NCBI GenBank assembly: GCA_014376695.1
Contig: JACMRA010000001.1
Coordinates: forward strand, 1 to 64,000
From: Minisyncoccota bacterium
GTDB taxonomy: Bacteria; Patescibacteriota; JACMRA01
Direction of reading: 5' to 3'
Length of the DNA: 64,000 bases
In this document: in pieces, positions 23,196 to 32,012 of the stretch
How the letters are laid out: every line of letters starts with the position of its first letter
Position numbering within the stretch: the first letter of the stretch is position 1
Program-made: the position numbers and the translations under genes
The notes under the pieces: model-generated
Seen by the model: only the letters and a program-made list of their open reading frames with translations
Told to the model about the DNA's origin: nothing
The model's database searches: none

Positions 23196-24473
23196 ATGAA
23201 ACTCTCCCGTAATTTCACCCGAACTACCAAGGATATCCCAAGCGACGAGGTATCCAAAAATGCTCAATTGCTAATCAAAGCCGGCTTCATTCACAAGACT
23301 ATGGCTGGAGTTTATAGCTATTTACCGCTGGGACTTAGGGTTATAAATAAGATTGAGAATATTATTCGCGAAAACCTCGATCAAATTGGTGGCCAAGAAG
23401 TCTTGATGAATTCCCTCCATCCAAAGGAGTGGTGGCTCAAGACCGATAGATGGGACGCTGACAAAGTCGATGTACTATTTCGACTGCAATCTCAAACCAA
23501 ATCCGAGTACGCCCTAGCCTGTAGCCATGAAGAACAAGTTACTCCAATTGCCAAGGATTATATCAAGTCATTCAAGGACTTGCCACTATATACACCGGAG
23601 ACAATGAGCGACGAAATCTTGACAAATTCTACCTACCCCCTAGCCATTTATCAAATTCAGACCAAGTTCCGTGATGAACTACGATCCAAGTCTGGGATTA
23701 TGCGTGGTCGCGAGTTCCGGATGAAGGATATGTACGACTTCCACCAAAATCAAGAGTCGGCCGACAGTTACTACGAAGTAGTCAAGCAAAAATATTTCGA
23801 AATTTATCAAGATCTTGGCCTAAAAGCCTATTCAGTGCACGCCACCGGCGGAATGTTCACTGATAATGATAGTCATGAGTTTCAGGTGGTTTGCGACGCT
23901 GGGGAGGATGTGATTTATTATAATAATCAGGGTTACGCGATTAATGAGGATATTCGAGAGGATTTAATCAAGCGAGGTGAGCAAATTCCAGAAGGCTTAA
24001 CCAAGGCCAAATCGGCAGAAGTTGGCAATATTTTTAAGCTCGGAGATAAGTATACACAAGCCTTTGATCTCAAGTTCACTGATACGGACAACACCCAAAA
24101 GTACCCTATTATGAATTGCCATGGTATCGGTACATCTCGCTGTATGGGCGTTATAGCCGAACTCCACAGCGACGAAAAAGGTCTCAAATGGCCACTCAAT
24201 GTGGCTCCATATCAAGTTCACCTTATCACCCATTTAGGTAAAGATGAGGAAATCAACCGCAAAATCTTAGCTGAGGCTGAGGCCATTTATAGCGGAATTG
24301 GCAAGCAAGTTGGCGACGTAAAAATATACGCTGGCGAGGTGCTTTGGGATGATCGCGACAAGCTAAGTCTTGGAGTCAAGTTTGCCGACGCGGATTTAAT
24401 TGGTTGCCCTGTCCAGATAGTTATCACCGAGCGAACCATCGCCAGCGGCGAACCAGAAGTGCGAGTGCGGTAA
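23196..24473 (+). CDS. proS: Prolyl-tRNA synthetase, short form
   Basis: Class II synthetase charging tRNA-Pro. Motif 1 is in the MAGVYSYLPLGLRVINKIE region, motif 2 shows RDELRSKSGIMRGREFRMKDMYDFH, and motif 3 is IGTSRCMGVIAELHSDEKGLKWP. The C-terminal anticodon-binding domain covers about residues 325-425. At 425 residues it lacks the large editing insertion that most bacterial ProRS have between motifs 2 and 3; such short forms occur in alphaproteobacteria, mitochondria and small genomes, and cannot remove mischarged alanine themselves. It starts 4 bases after the PIN toxin, so it may be partly read from the toxin-antitoxin promoter. Confidence 0.96.
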   Translation: MKLSRNFTRTTKDIPSDEVSKNAQLLIKAGFIHKTMAGVYSYLPLGLRVINKIENIIRENLDQIGGQEVLMNSLHPKEWWLKTDRWDADKVDVLFRLQSQTKSEYALACSHEEQVTPIAKDYIKSFKDLPLYTPETMSDEILTNSTYPLAIYQIQTKFRDELRSKSGIMRGREFRMKDMYDFHQNQESADSYYEVVKQKYFEIYQDLGLKAYSVHATGGMFTDNDSHEFQVVCDAGEDVIYYNNQGYAINEDIREDLIKRGEQIPEGLTKAKSAEVGNIFKLGDKYTQAFDLKFTDTDNTQKYPIMNCHGIGTSRCMGVIAELHSDEKGLKWPLNVAPYQVHLITHLGKDEEINRKILAEAEAIYSGIGKQVGDVKIYAGEVLWDDRDKLSLGVKFADADLIGCPVQIVITERTIASGEPEVRVR

Positions 24474-24570
24474 CCGCCCTATGCAGGTTATAGCCATAAG
24501 TAAATCCAGACTTGTCAAAAAATAAATTTTAGGTTTAGATAGAGATATTATAATCAATTTAGTATATTGT

Positions 24571-25263
24571 ATGCGAGAATCTCTTACTCAAAACTCATCT
24601 AATGAACAGCAAATTAATCACGGCTCAATATTCTTTGACCTTGCAAACCGATGGATGGATACTCTCGATATCTTTAGTATAGATCCTACGGTAATCGAAA
24701 GCAAAATTAAATCTATAAGATCTGATATAGATAAAGGATATTTACTTGAGATGCTGTTGACTTTGACTGATATAAAAAGACTACATCTCGTAAATTTTAC
24801 TGGACAGAATGCTTCAAACGATAGAAATATTAATTTAATTGCCTATCATTTACTTCGGGAAAAATTTGGAGACGGTGATAAAATATTAAGTGGGTTAAAA
24901 AAACTAGAAAGCATGCACCTGCAAGAAGCTAAAGCTAGATTAGAATTTCAATACAACGTTGAACCCTTAGAAAAAGCCAACTCATTACCTTCTGCAATTC
25001 ATCCAGATATAATTGAGAACTCTGCTGGTACAGTATTTAGAAACAAGGTCAATTTAATAAAGGCGAAGATTAGTCCTGTTTTACATTCTAATCATAATTT
25101 GACCCCAGATTTTGCGAAGGGGAAATTGAGGGAGGTTATGGCCAGTGGGGTTAAGGCCAGGGAGAAATTGTCAAATCGCATTGCGGACTTTGGATTAAGC
25201 TCATTAGCCAAAATAGCAACACTCAACCTCAAAGGTCGCTTCGGTACTAAAAACAAAAAATAA
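24571..25263 (+). CDS. Hypothetical soluble protein
   Basis: 230 residues that I do not recognise. No signal peptide or membrane helix. Helix-rich, with a leading acidic half (MDTLDIFSIDPTVIESKIKSIRSDIDKGY) and a basic C-terminus (SLAKIATLNLKGRFGTKNKK). A TATAAT-like -10 lies about 20 bases upstream of the ATG and separates it from proS. The following pirin gene begins 25 bases later on the same strand. Confidence 0.7.
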   Translation: MRESLTQNSSNEQQINHGSIFFDLANRWMDTLDIFSIDPTVIESKIKSIRSDIDKGYLLEMLLTLTDIKRLHLVNFTGQNASNDRNINLIAYHLLREKFGDGDKILSGLKKLESMHLQEAKARLEFQYNVEPLEKANSLPSAIHPDIIENSAGTVFRNKVNLIKAKISPVLHSNHNLTPDFAKGKLREVMASGVKAREKLSNRIADFGLSSLAKIATLNLKGRFGTKNKK

Positions 25264-25287
25264 ACTAACTTGAGACCGATTTTCGAT

Positions 25288-26184
25288 ATGCCCATAATCA
25301 AACAAATCATCAAGGCTCCAACTAAGCATTGGGTTGGTAATGGATTTAATGTTCATGGGTATTTTGATGAGTTCACTGAGGCTACTAGCCCTTTTTTGAT
25401 GCTTGACTTTGCCGCAAAGAAGTCTTTTGAACCGTCGACTCTTCAACGCGGAGTTGGCGACCACCCGCACCGAGGATTTGAGACGGTGACTTTTGCTTAT
25501 CATGGCGGCGTGCAGCATCGAGACAGCGCTGGTAATGTAGATGTGATTAACGCTGGCGATGTCCAGTGGATGACGGCTGGATCAGGGATTATTCACCAAG
25601 AATTTTTTGAGGAGGGGTTTAATTCGCAGGGGGGAGATTTTGAGATGATACAGCTGTGGATAAATTTGCCTGCCAAGCACAAGATGACGCCACCAAAATA
25701 TCAAGCACTCAAAAGCTCTCAAATCCCAAAAATTATAATTGATAATGTCGATATAAGCGTAGTCGCAGGAAGTTTTAGTACCGGGACCAAGGCGTCCCTT
25801 GATGCAACCAAGGGAGTTGCCAAGACTTTTTCGGATCTTAATGTCTATCAATTAAACTCCACCCGTGACCAATCAAGTTTAGTCGAGTTCCAAATTCCCG
25901 CCACTCACAGGTCAATGATGTTGGTACTAAACGGCCAAGTCGAAGTTGCCGGCAGCCAGATAGACCAAAAAAGCCTAGTTATCTTCGGTGATAACTCTGA
26001 CCACATTTCAATTAAATCTAATACTCAATATCAGATACTATTCTTGTCGGGAGAACCCCTGAATCAGCCAATTGCCCATTACGGCCCATTTGTAATGAAT
26101 ACACAAGACGAGCTAATTCAGGCTTTTGCTGATTACCACGGCGGTAAATTCGAAGGAGTCAAACTCGCGAGTCCCAAGTCTTAA
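25288..26184 (+). CDS. Pirin-family cupin protein
   Basis: 298 residues. Two-domain cupin of the pirin family with the N-terminal metal-binding motif complete: GDHPHRGFETVTFAYHGGVQHRDSAG, giving three histidines and a glutamate, followed by the family hallmark WMTAGSGIIHQEF. Pirins bind iron; some act as quercetinases, others as regulators. I take the ATG at 25288, since the extra residues upstream start with TTG and are not conserved in the family. Its last four bases overlap the convergent glycosidase gene. Confidence 0.93.
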   Translation: MPIIKQIIKAPTKHWVGNGFNVHGYFDEFTEATSPFLMLDFAAKKSFEPSTLQRGVGDHPHRGFETVTFAYHGGVQHRDSAGNVDVINAGDVQWMTAGSGIIHQEFFEEGFNSQGGDFEMIQLWINLPAKHKMTPPKYQALKSSQIPKIIIDNVDISVVAGSFSTGTKASLDATKGVAKTFSDLNVYQLNSTRDQSSLVEFQIPATHRSMMLVLNGQVEVAGSQIDQKSLVIFGDNSDHISIKSNTQYQILFLSGEPLNQPIAHYGPFVMNTQDELIQAFADYHGGKFEGVKLASPKS

Positions 26185-27665
26185 TCAATTAACAGGGCTA
26201 CTACATAAGCCATTACACTCCAGCCTTGCAAGGGTTGGCCAGGTTGAACAATTCGATTAAGCGTGTTATCGGACGTGTCCAAAATATCGATTATCACTTC
26301 GTTGTGCCCGTATTTACCAACTAGTTCGGGGTATAGATGAGTTTGATTGATGACATTAATGGTTTTGTAGGCAAGTAAGCGCGACTGTTCTATATATCCA
26401 AGATCAAGTAAGTTGAGGCTTGCGAGCATGGTGTCAAACATCCAGATATTACCCGTATGATATCCGCACGGGTGATAACGGTTACTCTCGGGACTTAGCG
26501 TCATTAAACCGTAATCGGATTCAAGATTTTTTAGTATGGTATCTACGTATTTGTCCAGGTTGACCTTGCTGGGGTGGAGTTCTTTGAGTAAAGGGATGTC
26601 AATTTGCGACAGATTACTAGAAGAGAGGGCGTCAAAAAGAATTTTCTGACCGTTATTTTGACTTTGGTAGGCTTGAGCAAAATAGCATTGTTGAGGCAAC
26701 CAGAGAATAATTTTTATGGCCTGCTTTAGTTGGGTTTGATTTTTGTCGAGGTTGATTGATCTAAGATTGGCTGGTAGTTTTTGGTAGTTTTCCATGGCTT
26801 GGAGAGCTGTAATTTGCAAATCATAAAGGGCTATTGGCAGTTCGAAGCTTGGCAAAAGGCCTGCGACTTTGGTGGAGATAGAGTCAAAAGAATCTCGCCA
26901 TGATTGGATTTCAATACCGAGCGGATTTTGCCGCGTATAATAAATCAGCCCATCGGAGGCTTGCCAATTTAGAATACATTTAACGGCCATATCAAGGCAC
27001 TCGAGCAAAGTATAATCACGTTTATCGAAATAATTTTTGATTTTGACGGTAGCGATATTATTATCCTCCATGATTAAATCGGTAAGTAGACTTACATACT
27101 CGCAAGTTGCGTCAATCGATCCAAAATATGGCCATTTCCATTGCCGAGCCGTAGCTAACTCGATGGCAATTCTATCATCATTGTAACGAAATTCATGAAG
27201 TATTTTACCTGAGCCCTCCTCGCTATCTAGATTGGTTTTTCGCCCTTGATAGATTGAGAGAAATTTAATTGCATCGAGTGGAATTTGAGAATTTAGAGAT
27301 TGAATTAGTTCGGTCGATCTTAGGTCTAATTTGTGATTTTGATGGTTTTTTATTAATTGTATGGCCCGTCTAAGAAATTTGATTTGGATTAACATATCCC
27401 GTCCAAAAACTGTATTAAATAAATTAGCCTCCTCGATTGTCTCAAACTCAGGATGAACTCCGGCCGCCAGAAACAGTCGAAAAGTCTGATCAGAAAATCT
27501 ATCAACAAAGTTGGAACTTATTAGCTCGAGGGCTGAACTTAACGGCAATAATGTATTTGGTTTTTTGATATTTGTTGGGATAAAATTGGTAATTTGTTCG
27601 TTTCGTTTGTAACTAAGATATTGACTTAGGTCGATTTTTGCTTCATTTAGGCTTGTTAAGAACAT
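26181..27665 (-). CDS. Glycogen-debranching-type (alpha/alpha)6 glycosidase
   Basis: 494 residues, no signal peptide. The repeated helical pattern and three motifs point to the amylo-alpha-1,6-glucosidase / GH15-like six-hairpin fold: VFGRDMLIQ, PYFGSIDATCEYVSLLTD and IQSWRDSFDSI, in the usual order, and a late HPCGYHTGNIWMFDT that resembles the catalytic GxVWPHDN region. It should act on an alpha-glucan or a related disaccharide; the exact linkage is unknown. The N-terminal non-catalytic domain of full debranching enzymes is missing. It follows the aldehyde dehydrogenase by about 60 bases on the same strand and may share its transcript. Confidence 0.75.
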   Translation of the reverse strand: MFLTSLNEAKIDLSQYLSYKRNEQITNFIPTNIKKPNTLLPLSSALELISSNFVDRFSDQTFRLFLAAGVHPEFETIEEANLFNTVFGRDMLIQIKFLRRAIQLIKNHQNHKLDLRSTELIQSLNSQIPLDAIKFLSIYQGRKTNLDSEEGSGKILHEFRYNDDRIAIELATARQWKWPYFGSIDATCEYVSLLTDLIMEDNNIATVKIKNYFDKRDYTLLECLDMAVKCILNWQASDGLIYYTRQNPLGIEIQSWRDSFDSISTKVAGLLPSFELPIALYDLQITALQAMENYQKLPANLRSINLDKNQTQLKQAIKIILWLPQQCYFAQAYQSQNNGQKILFDALSSSNLSQIDIPLLKELHPSKVNLDKYVDTILKNLESDYGLMTLSPESNRYHPCGYHTGNIWMFDTMLASLNLLDLGYIEQSRLLAYKTINVINQTHLYPELVGKYGHNEVIIDILDTSDNTLNRIVQPGQPLQGWSVMAYVVALLID

Positions 27666-27726
27666 AGATCTAAATCTATAACCACGAAAATTAAGTTTGT
27701 AAACCCAAAAATTATTATCAAAGCTA

Positions 27727-29088
27727 CTAACTAATTACAACCGACTTAATATTCACAAATTCTTTGATTCCGTAATGGCTAAACTCTCGGCCGAAGCCAG
27801 TTTTTTTGACCCCGCCAAATGGCAGGAGTGGATCACCTCGAACCACTGAATTAATATACACATTACCTGACTCAATCTGTGGGATTAAGGTTTTGGCAAA
27901 TTCTATGTCAGCTGTCCAGATACTAGCTCCTAGACCATACTTGGAGTCATTGGCAAGTCTTACCATATCAGATCGGCTGGCCCGAATCAGGCTAATAACA
28001 GGCCCAAAGCACTCTTCAACAAATACCGGCATACTTTGGGTCACTTCCCCGAGAATTGTTGGTTCCATATAATTGCCTGCGCGATCGATAGCTTTGCCCC
28101 CGAGTATTAAAACAGCTCCAAGCTTAATAGATTGATCAATCATTTCTAGGACTTCTGTTCTAGCACGTTCGGAACTAATCGGCCCCATTTGGGTCTCTGG
28201 AAGTAGTGGGTCACCGATGATAATCTGACTGACCTCGATCTTGAGTGACTCGACAAAATTCTCATAGACCGAATCCTCAACAATTATTCGTTTAGGTGCG
28301 TTACAGCTTTGACCACAGTTACGCATACGTGAGGCCATAATCCCGTCAATTACTTTGGTAATATCGCTATCAGCATAAACTAGCATTGGATCGTTTCCGC
28401 CAAGTTCCATTACAGTTTTTTTGATGTGCTTTCCTGCAATTGCTCCGACAGCTGAGCCCGCCCTTTCACTGCCGATAAGACTAATTACTTGCACTGCATC
28501 GTGACTAATTATTTGTTCAGTCATCGTAGTATCGACAAAAATCGTCTGCATAACCCCGGCCGGAAAGCCGGCCTCTTCGAATAGTTCTTGAAGTTTTTGA
28601 CCGATCAGTCCAACATTGGAAGCCGGCTTGAGAACTAGGCTATTGCCAGCTAGGATTGCCGGAACGATCGGCCTAAGAGCTAGATAGAATGGATAATTCC
28701 AGGGTGCAATATGAAATAGCGTGCCAACAGGGTCAAAATGTACGGCCATAAGTTTGGGTGTAGTCTGCACAATTTCGGGAGCCAGCCACAGCTCAAAGTT
28801 ATCAGCAAAGCTATCCGTCATTGAAGCGCACTTATCAATCTCAGCCAAAGCCTGTGTAATAGGGCAACCCATCTCAAGCGTAATTAAACTGGCTAATTCT
28901 TGTCGTTTGTCCCGGAATAATTGGGCTAGAACCTTTGTTAGGGTTTTTCGCTCCGGTAGAGTTGTCTTTGACCAAGACTTTTGGGTGGTTTGGGCAATTG
29001 ATAGTTTGGCTTGAAGCTCGATTGAGTCGATAGTTGGAATTGTGCTAACGACTTGATTATTGGCAGGATTGGTTGAGATATAGGGCAT
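27727..29088 (-). CDS. Aldehyde dehydrogenase, succinate-semialdehyde type
   Basis: 454 residues from the ATG at 29088, the typical length of the short SSADH subfamily. Signatures: PWNYPFYLALRPIVPAILAGNSLVLKPAS (cofactor binding), the catalytic glutamate in VMELGGNDP and the catalytic cysteine in RNCGQSCNAPKR, plus FGPVISLI and the C-terminal PFGGVKKTGFGRE. It oxidises an aldehyde to the acid with NAD or NADP; the substrate is not certain. A frame continuing upstream to 29286 would read through a palindromic repeat and lies ahead of the promoter at 29098-29126, so it is rejected. Transcript nearly leaderless. Confidence 0.93.
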   Translation of the reverse strand: MPYISTNPANNQVVSTIPTIDSIELQAKLSIAQTTQKSWSKTTLPERKTLTKVLAQLFRDKRQELASLITLEMGCPITQALAEIDKCASMTDSFADNFELWLAPEIVQTTPKLMAVHFDPVGTLFHIAPWNYPFYLALRPIVPAILAGNSLVLKPASNVGLIGQKLQELFEEAGFPAGVMQTIFVDTTMTEQIISHDAVQVISLIGSERAGSAVGAIAGKHIKKTVMELGGNDPMLVYADSDITKVIDGIMASRMRNCGQSCNAPKRIIVEDSVYENFVESLKIEVSQIIIGDPLLPETQMGPISSERARTEVLEMIDQSIKLGAVLILGGKAIDRAGNYMEPTILGEVTQSMPVFVEECFGPVISLIRASRSDMVRLANDSKYGLGASIWTADIEFAKTLIPQIESGNVYINSVVRGDPLLPFGGVKKTGFGREFSHYGIKEFVNIKSVVIS

Positions 29089-29097
29089 AGTCTTAGC

Positions 29098-29126
29098 AAG
29101 ATAACGGGCAAAGCAGAGTTTGTCAA
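29098..29126 (-). promoter_or_regulatory. Aldehyde dehydrogenase promoter
   Basis: Minus strand TTGACA (29126-29121), 17 bases, TATCTT (29103-29098). Transcription would begin about 3 bases before the ATG at 29088. Confidence 0.6.
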
Positions 29127-29168
29127 AGGCGGTGTTATTGCTTAAAAATGTTGTCCTAGCTCTTGAAT

Positions 29169-29275
29169 TTATACCCCGTCCACTGCGTGTCCACCCCTTT
29201 AGAAAAGGGGAATTTTTGAACAGTCCCAATTCCCCTTTTTCAAAGGGGTGGCAGTCGTAGACTGACGGGGTATAA
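29169..29275. repeat. Nested palindromic repeat, REP/MITE-like
   Basis: About 107 bp with 12-bp perfect terminal inverted repeats, TTATACCCCGTC (29169-29180) and its complement (29264-29275). Inside are two further inverted pairs: CCACCCCTTT (29191-29200) with AAAGGGGTGG (29242-29251), and AAAAGGGGAATT (29203-29214) with AATTCCCCTTTT (29229-29239 region). The whole can fold into a cruciform or long hairpin. The CCCCTTT/AAAGGGG core looks like repetitive palindromes seen in many environmental genomes; no transposase is present here. Confidence 0.75.
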
Positions 29276-29284
29276 CTTGCCAAC

Positions 29285-29312
29285 AAAACAAAAAACCAGC
29301 CTTTAGAGCTGG
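29285..29312 (-). terminator. Terminator of the small gene at 29386-29613
   Basis: Minus strand stem CCAGC (29312-29308) and GCTGG (29300-29296), loop TCTAAAG, followed by TTTTTTG. It ends a roughly 75-base structured 3' untranslated region. Confidence 0.8.
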
Positions 29313-29385
29313 AGGTCTTGAAAACACCCTAACTGCAAATTGCTTTGCAGGTGTAACTTTACAGTTACGAAGGGGTTTAGGAGGA

Positions 29386-29613
29386 TTAACTTTGATGGAA
29401 GGTGTCGCCACTTTGTTGGGCGCTTAGCTCGAATTTATATACACCTCCTTCGCGGTCGTGAATCCGACCAATGCTGCCTGAAATATCTACGTGTTTGATC
29501 CCTGTTCGAGGGAGGATTATCAGTGGGACTGTGACACAGTTTGAGTTTGAGCTTATAAAAGTGCATTCACGGATGAACCAAATATCTAAACAAATTCTTT
29601 TGTTATCAAACAT
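29386..29613 (-). CDS. Small protein with strong Shine-Dalgarno and own terminator
   Basis: 75 residues, no family recognised, no signal peptide. It is mostly beta-type (FISSNSNCVTVPLIILPRTG, GGVYKFELSAQQ) with three cysteines in the first half. Although short, the case for a real gene is good: AGGAGG lies five bases before the ATG, a very rare feature in this window, and a clean terminator follows (29285-29312). A TTGACA occurs upstream on the same strand near 29680, without a convincing -10. The stop codon is followed by a CCTCCTAA segment exactly complementary to the TTAGGAGG that contains the ribosome binding site. Confidence 0.65.
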   Translation of the reverse strand: MFDNKRICLDIWFIRECTFISSNSNCVTVPLIILPRTGIKHVDISGSIGRIHDREGGVYKFELSAQQSGDTFHQS

Positions 29614-29709
29614 TGAAACCTCCTAATCTAGCGCAGATTTGCTACCTAGATACTCCAACCGTAACACACACACGATACTGTCAAACATAAATATAAAAGC
29701 AATATCACC

Positions 29710-29859
29710 TTGCCAAAAACCACCATTTCGGCGATTACAACCGCGGAAGTTGAACAAATTCTAAGTTCGGGGATCGTCCCCACTGAAATATGTTATTTGT
29801 ATAATTTACACCCAAATTCAAGCTTAAAAGAATTGTTTCAAGTTGCCAAAAAAAGCTAA
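29710..29859 (+). CDS. Possible 49-residue protein with TTG start
   Basis: A frame of 49 codons that could only start with TTG. The sequence has protein-like character (TTAEVEQILSSGIVPTEICYLYNLHPNSSLKELFQVAKKS), but there is no Shine-Dalgarno sequence and no clear promoter. It stands in an otherwise empty stretch. It could equally be the remnant of a longer gene, since the frame is open upstream to 29665 without an ATG. Confidence 0.25.
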   Translation: MPKTTISAITTAEVEQILSSGIVPTEICYLYNLHPNSSLKELFQVAKKS

Positions 29860-29919
29860 CAGATATAAGAAAATAAAAGACTAAAAATTGCTCTAAACCT
29901 GATTAAACAGCTATTTAAC

Positions 29920-30013
29920 TTGACAAATTAAAAAAAGTAATCCATTGATTAATGTACTTACATTACTATTAAAAATCAAAAATGTAAGTCCCAAAAAATT
30001 AATACATACGCCT
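29920..30013 (+). promoter_or_regulatory. Upstream region of the 30014 gene with inverted repeat
   Basis: TTGACA at 29920-29925 and, downstream, a perfect 9-bp inverted repeat, ACTTACATT (29956-29964) and AATGTAAGT (29981-29989), 16 bases apart. It may be an operator or an mRNA hairpin. The -10 is weak (ATTGAT near 29944). Confidence 0.35.
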
Positions 30014-30274
30014 ATGTACTCCTCCTCTTCAACTACCACTCAACCTGGTCTTCGAGCTCTGCTCAAATTAGTTGTTTTTGGTCGTAACAGCGGTCACTTT
30101 ACAACGGACGAAATGATCTTTATCCAAGACGCCAAATCGGTGGAACAGGATATCGTAGCAAGCCTTGACGAAGCTCAACTTCCGACAAGTGTGCTGAAAA
30201 GACCAAATCGTTCTCGGTTTCGCCAAAAACTCGAGGCTTTCAGTGGAAAATTCCAACGAAAAAGCAAAAAATAA
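30014..30274 (+). CDS. Hypothetical small basic protein
   Basis: 86 residues from the ATG at 30014; not recognised. Ser/Thr-rich start, a mildly hydrophobic segment (LRALLKLVVFG), an acidic middle and a strongly basic end (FRQKLEAFSGKFQRKSKK). An upstream TTG at 29945 would extend it, but the added residues run across an inverted repeat and are not needed. Downstream a small hairpin, ATTATCC/GGATAAT (30298-30315), lies in the gap to the next gene. Confidence 0.5.
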   Translation: MYSSSSTTTQPGLRALLKLVVFGRNSGHFTTDEMIFIQDAKSVEQDIVASLDEAQLPTSVLKRPNRSRFRQKLEAFSGKFQRKSKK

Positions 30275-30434
30275 AGCAAAGCAGTAGTAGTAAATATATT
30301 ATCCGGTAGGATAATTACACAGTAATAATTTCAGCATCTAACCCTATTTTGGGGTTTGTTTGCGCGACTAGACAAAAGATTTATCCTTAGTCAGAATACA
30401 AAAATAAAAAACAAAAGGAGATTGATTTAATTAT

Positions 30435-31574
30435 ATGGACAAAATACAACAGTACTGGGATTATTTTTTGGAGTGGCTCGCCACTGGGCGTTACGCACGG
30501 GCAATTTTTGGAGGGATTGTGGTTGGAGGTCTGTTTATTATTTTGCTAGTTGTGGTTATCGTGGCCAGCTTTTTTAATAGCATAAGTCCCAAAATTGATT
30601 CTGGGACAGTAATTTCCACTCCCGGCCTTATCGATAAAAAGTCTTTTGATGACACCACCCGCCTCGAAAAAGTTTCGCAAGTAGGCCTGGGTAATACTCA
30701 AAGTATGTTAATTGAGGATGCTTCTCAAGTTTTTTTGGACACCAACGGCAAGATTAATTACAATAATCAGGCAATCACCAGTTCGCCAGAATTTTTGCCA
30801 TACACAATATTTAAGTTCAACAATAAGATTATTTTTAATGAGGAGTCCAAAAGCACAATTTTCGACCCAGCCAATAACAGCTTTCGAACCATTGATACCG
30901 AATTACAACTAACTCCCCAAGGCAAGCAAATCCAATATCTCCAAAAAAATGGTGATTCTTATCAAGTCAAATTAGCCAGTGATATTGATAAACTCAAGGA
31001 AGCAACTACCTTTGACAATGTAAAACCACTTCTCAAACCGGAATTGGTGGAGAGTCGGATGATTAACGGCAAAAATTATCTCTTAATGTGGCAAAGTTAC
31101 AACCGCACCGGCAATCTTGAAATCTGGATCAAAAACGAAAAAAACTACGAATTAGTCAGTACCTACCCATCGATCGTCGGAGTAAAAATCACCGACAGAG
31201 GTATAATCTATACTAAAGACATCGGGAGTAACAAAACTTCTTTGGAAGTGATTATCTTTGGCAAGGACAAATATGGGGAGGTATTCAGCCCCAAAGTGGA
31301 AGCTTTGCTCCGAGATAAGAATATCAACGGGGGCATTTCGCCGCGGCGTTGTACTCTTGATCAAAATTCGAGAATGCTCTGCCTAGTCAAGCAAAACGAC
31401 GTCGAAGAGTCGGATAGCCGGTTTAAGGATGAGATTATTGAGATAGATTATCGGGCCAACAAGTACGCTTTGCCGTTTCAAGGTATCAAAATTTCGGGGG
31501 CCTCGCTCCATAATAACGGTCAAGCTACATATCTAATCTCACAAGACGAAAAACTTCTTTACAAAATCAAATAA
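30435..31574 (+). CDS. Membrane-anchored extracytoplasmic protein, possible beta-propeller
   Basis: 379 residues with a short amphipathic cytoplasmic start, one strong membrane helix at about residues 24-48 and a large outside domain. The outside part consists of repeated short strands with GKxxY, Y.L...G.. and similar patterns, as in beta-propellers or WD-like repeats, but I cannot assign a family. One cysteine pair lies near the end (RRCTLDQNSRMLCLV). An AGGAG lies about 12 bases ahead of the ATG. The next gene starts 15 bases after the stop and is probably co-transcribed. Confidence 0.75.
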   Translation: MDKIQQYWDYFLEWLATGRYARAIFGGIVVGGLFIILLVVVIVASFFNSISPKIDSGTVISTPGLIDKKSFDDTTRLEKVSQVGLGNTQSMLIEDASQVFLDTNGKINYNNQAITSSPEFLPYTIFKFNNKIIFNEESKSTIFDPANNSFRTIDTELQLTPQGKQIQYLQKNGDSYQVKLASDIDKLKEATTFDNVKPLLKPELVESRMINGKNYLLMWQSYNRTGNLEIWIKNEKNYELVSTYPSIVGVKITDRGIIYTKDIGSNKTSLEVIIFGKDKYGEVFSPKVEALLRDKNINGGISPRRCTLDQNSRMLCLVKQNDVEESDSRFKDEIIEIDYRANKYALPFQGIKISGASLHNNGQATYLISQDEKLLYKIK

Positions 31575-31588
31575 ATTATTTAACTAAT

Positions 31589-31972
31589 ATGTATATGGTT
31601 AATAGCAACAATACGGCAAGTCTAGATACTGATCGATCTAAGCCAAAATTTATCCTTCAATATCATAACAACGCCTCCCAGATACAGCATATCCTCCCAA
31701 GCGATAGTCATTTTCTGCAAAAACAGGTCGAATTAAGCAAGGCCATTATGGCCTCTCACTTTCATATCGAGGAAATCTATATTTCGATGGATACGATAAC
31801 TCACACCAACACAACAACTCGCTATGTAAGCAAGATTCAGTTCAAGGGATCTGGTATTGCCACCTTTAGTGCCTCCAAAGAAAGTGAAAAATATCTCGAT
31901 ATTGTAATCGCAAACCTCAACGATGCCATACAGTTCATTAGAGATACCAAGGAGAGGCTGAAGGATAGGTAG
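31589..31972 (+). CDS. Small protein, possibly HPF/RaiA-like
   Basis: 127 residues without signal peptide or membrane helix. The predicted order is strand, helix, three strands, helix; the last helix (ESEKYLDIVIANLNDAIQFIRDTKERLKDR) resembles the closing helix of hibernation-promoting factors (D.Y.AID....L..Q..K.K...). The first part, with FILQYHNNASQ and LQKQVELSKAI, fits less well. If correct it would bind the 30S decoding region of idle ribosomes; the call is tentative and could be wrong. It probably shares a transcript with the preceding membrane-anchored protein. Confidence 0.45.
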   Translation: MYMVNSNNTASLDTDRSKPKFILQYHNNASQIQHILPSDSHFLQKQVELSKAIMASHFHIEEIYISMDTITHTNTTTRYVSKIQFKGSGIATFSASKESEKYLDIVIANLNDAIQFIRDTKERLKDR

Positions 31973-32012
31973 CAAACTTTACATAAACTACTAACGAAAA
32001 TGTAAGACAAGT

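Noticed and set aside
29176-29275. CRISPR-like repeat structure
   Set aside because: The repeats are inverted and nested, not direct with regular spacers. I see no CRISPR array in the window.
27727-29286. Aldehyde dehydrogenase starting at 29286 (519 residues)
   Set aside because: The extra 66 residues read through the palindromic repeat and across the promoter; the family length and promoter support the ATG at 29088.
30298-30315. ATTATCC/GGATAAT hairpin as a terminator
   Set aside because: No T run follows on either strand.
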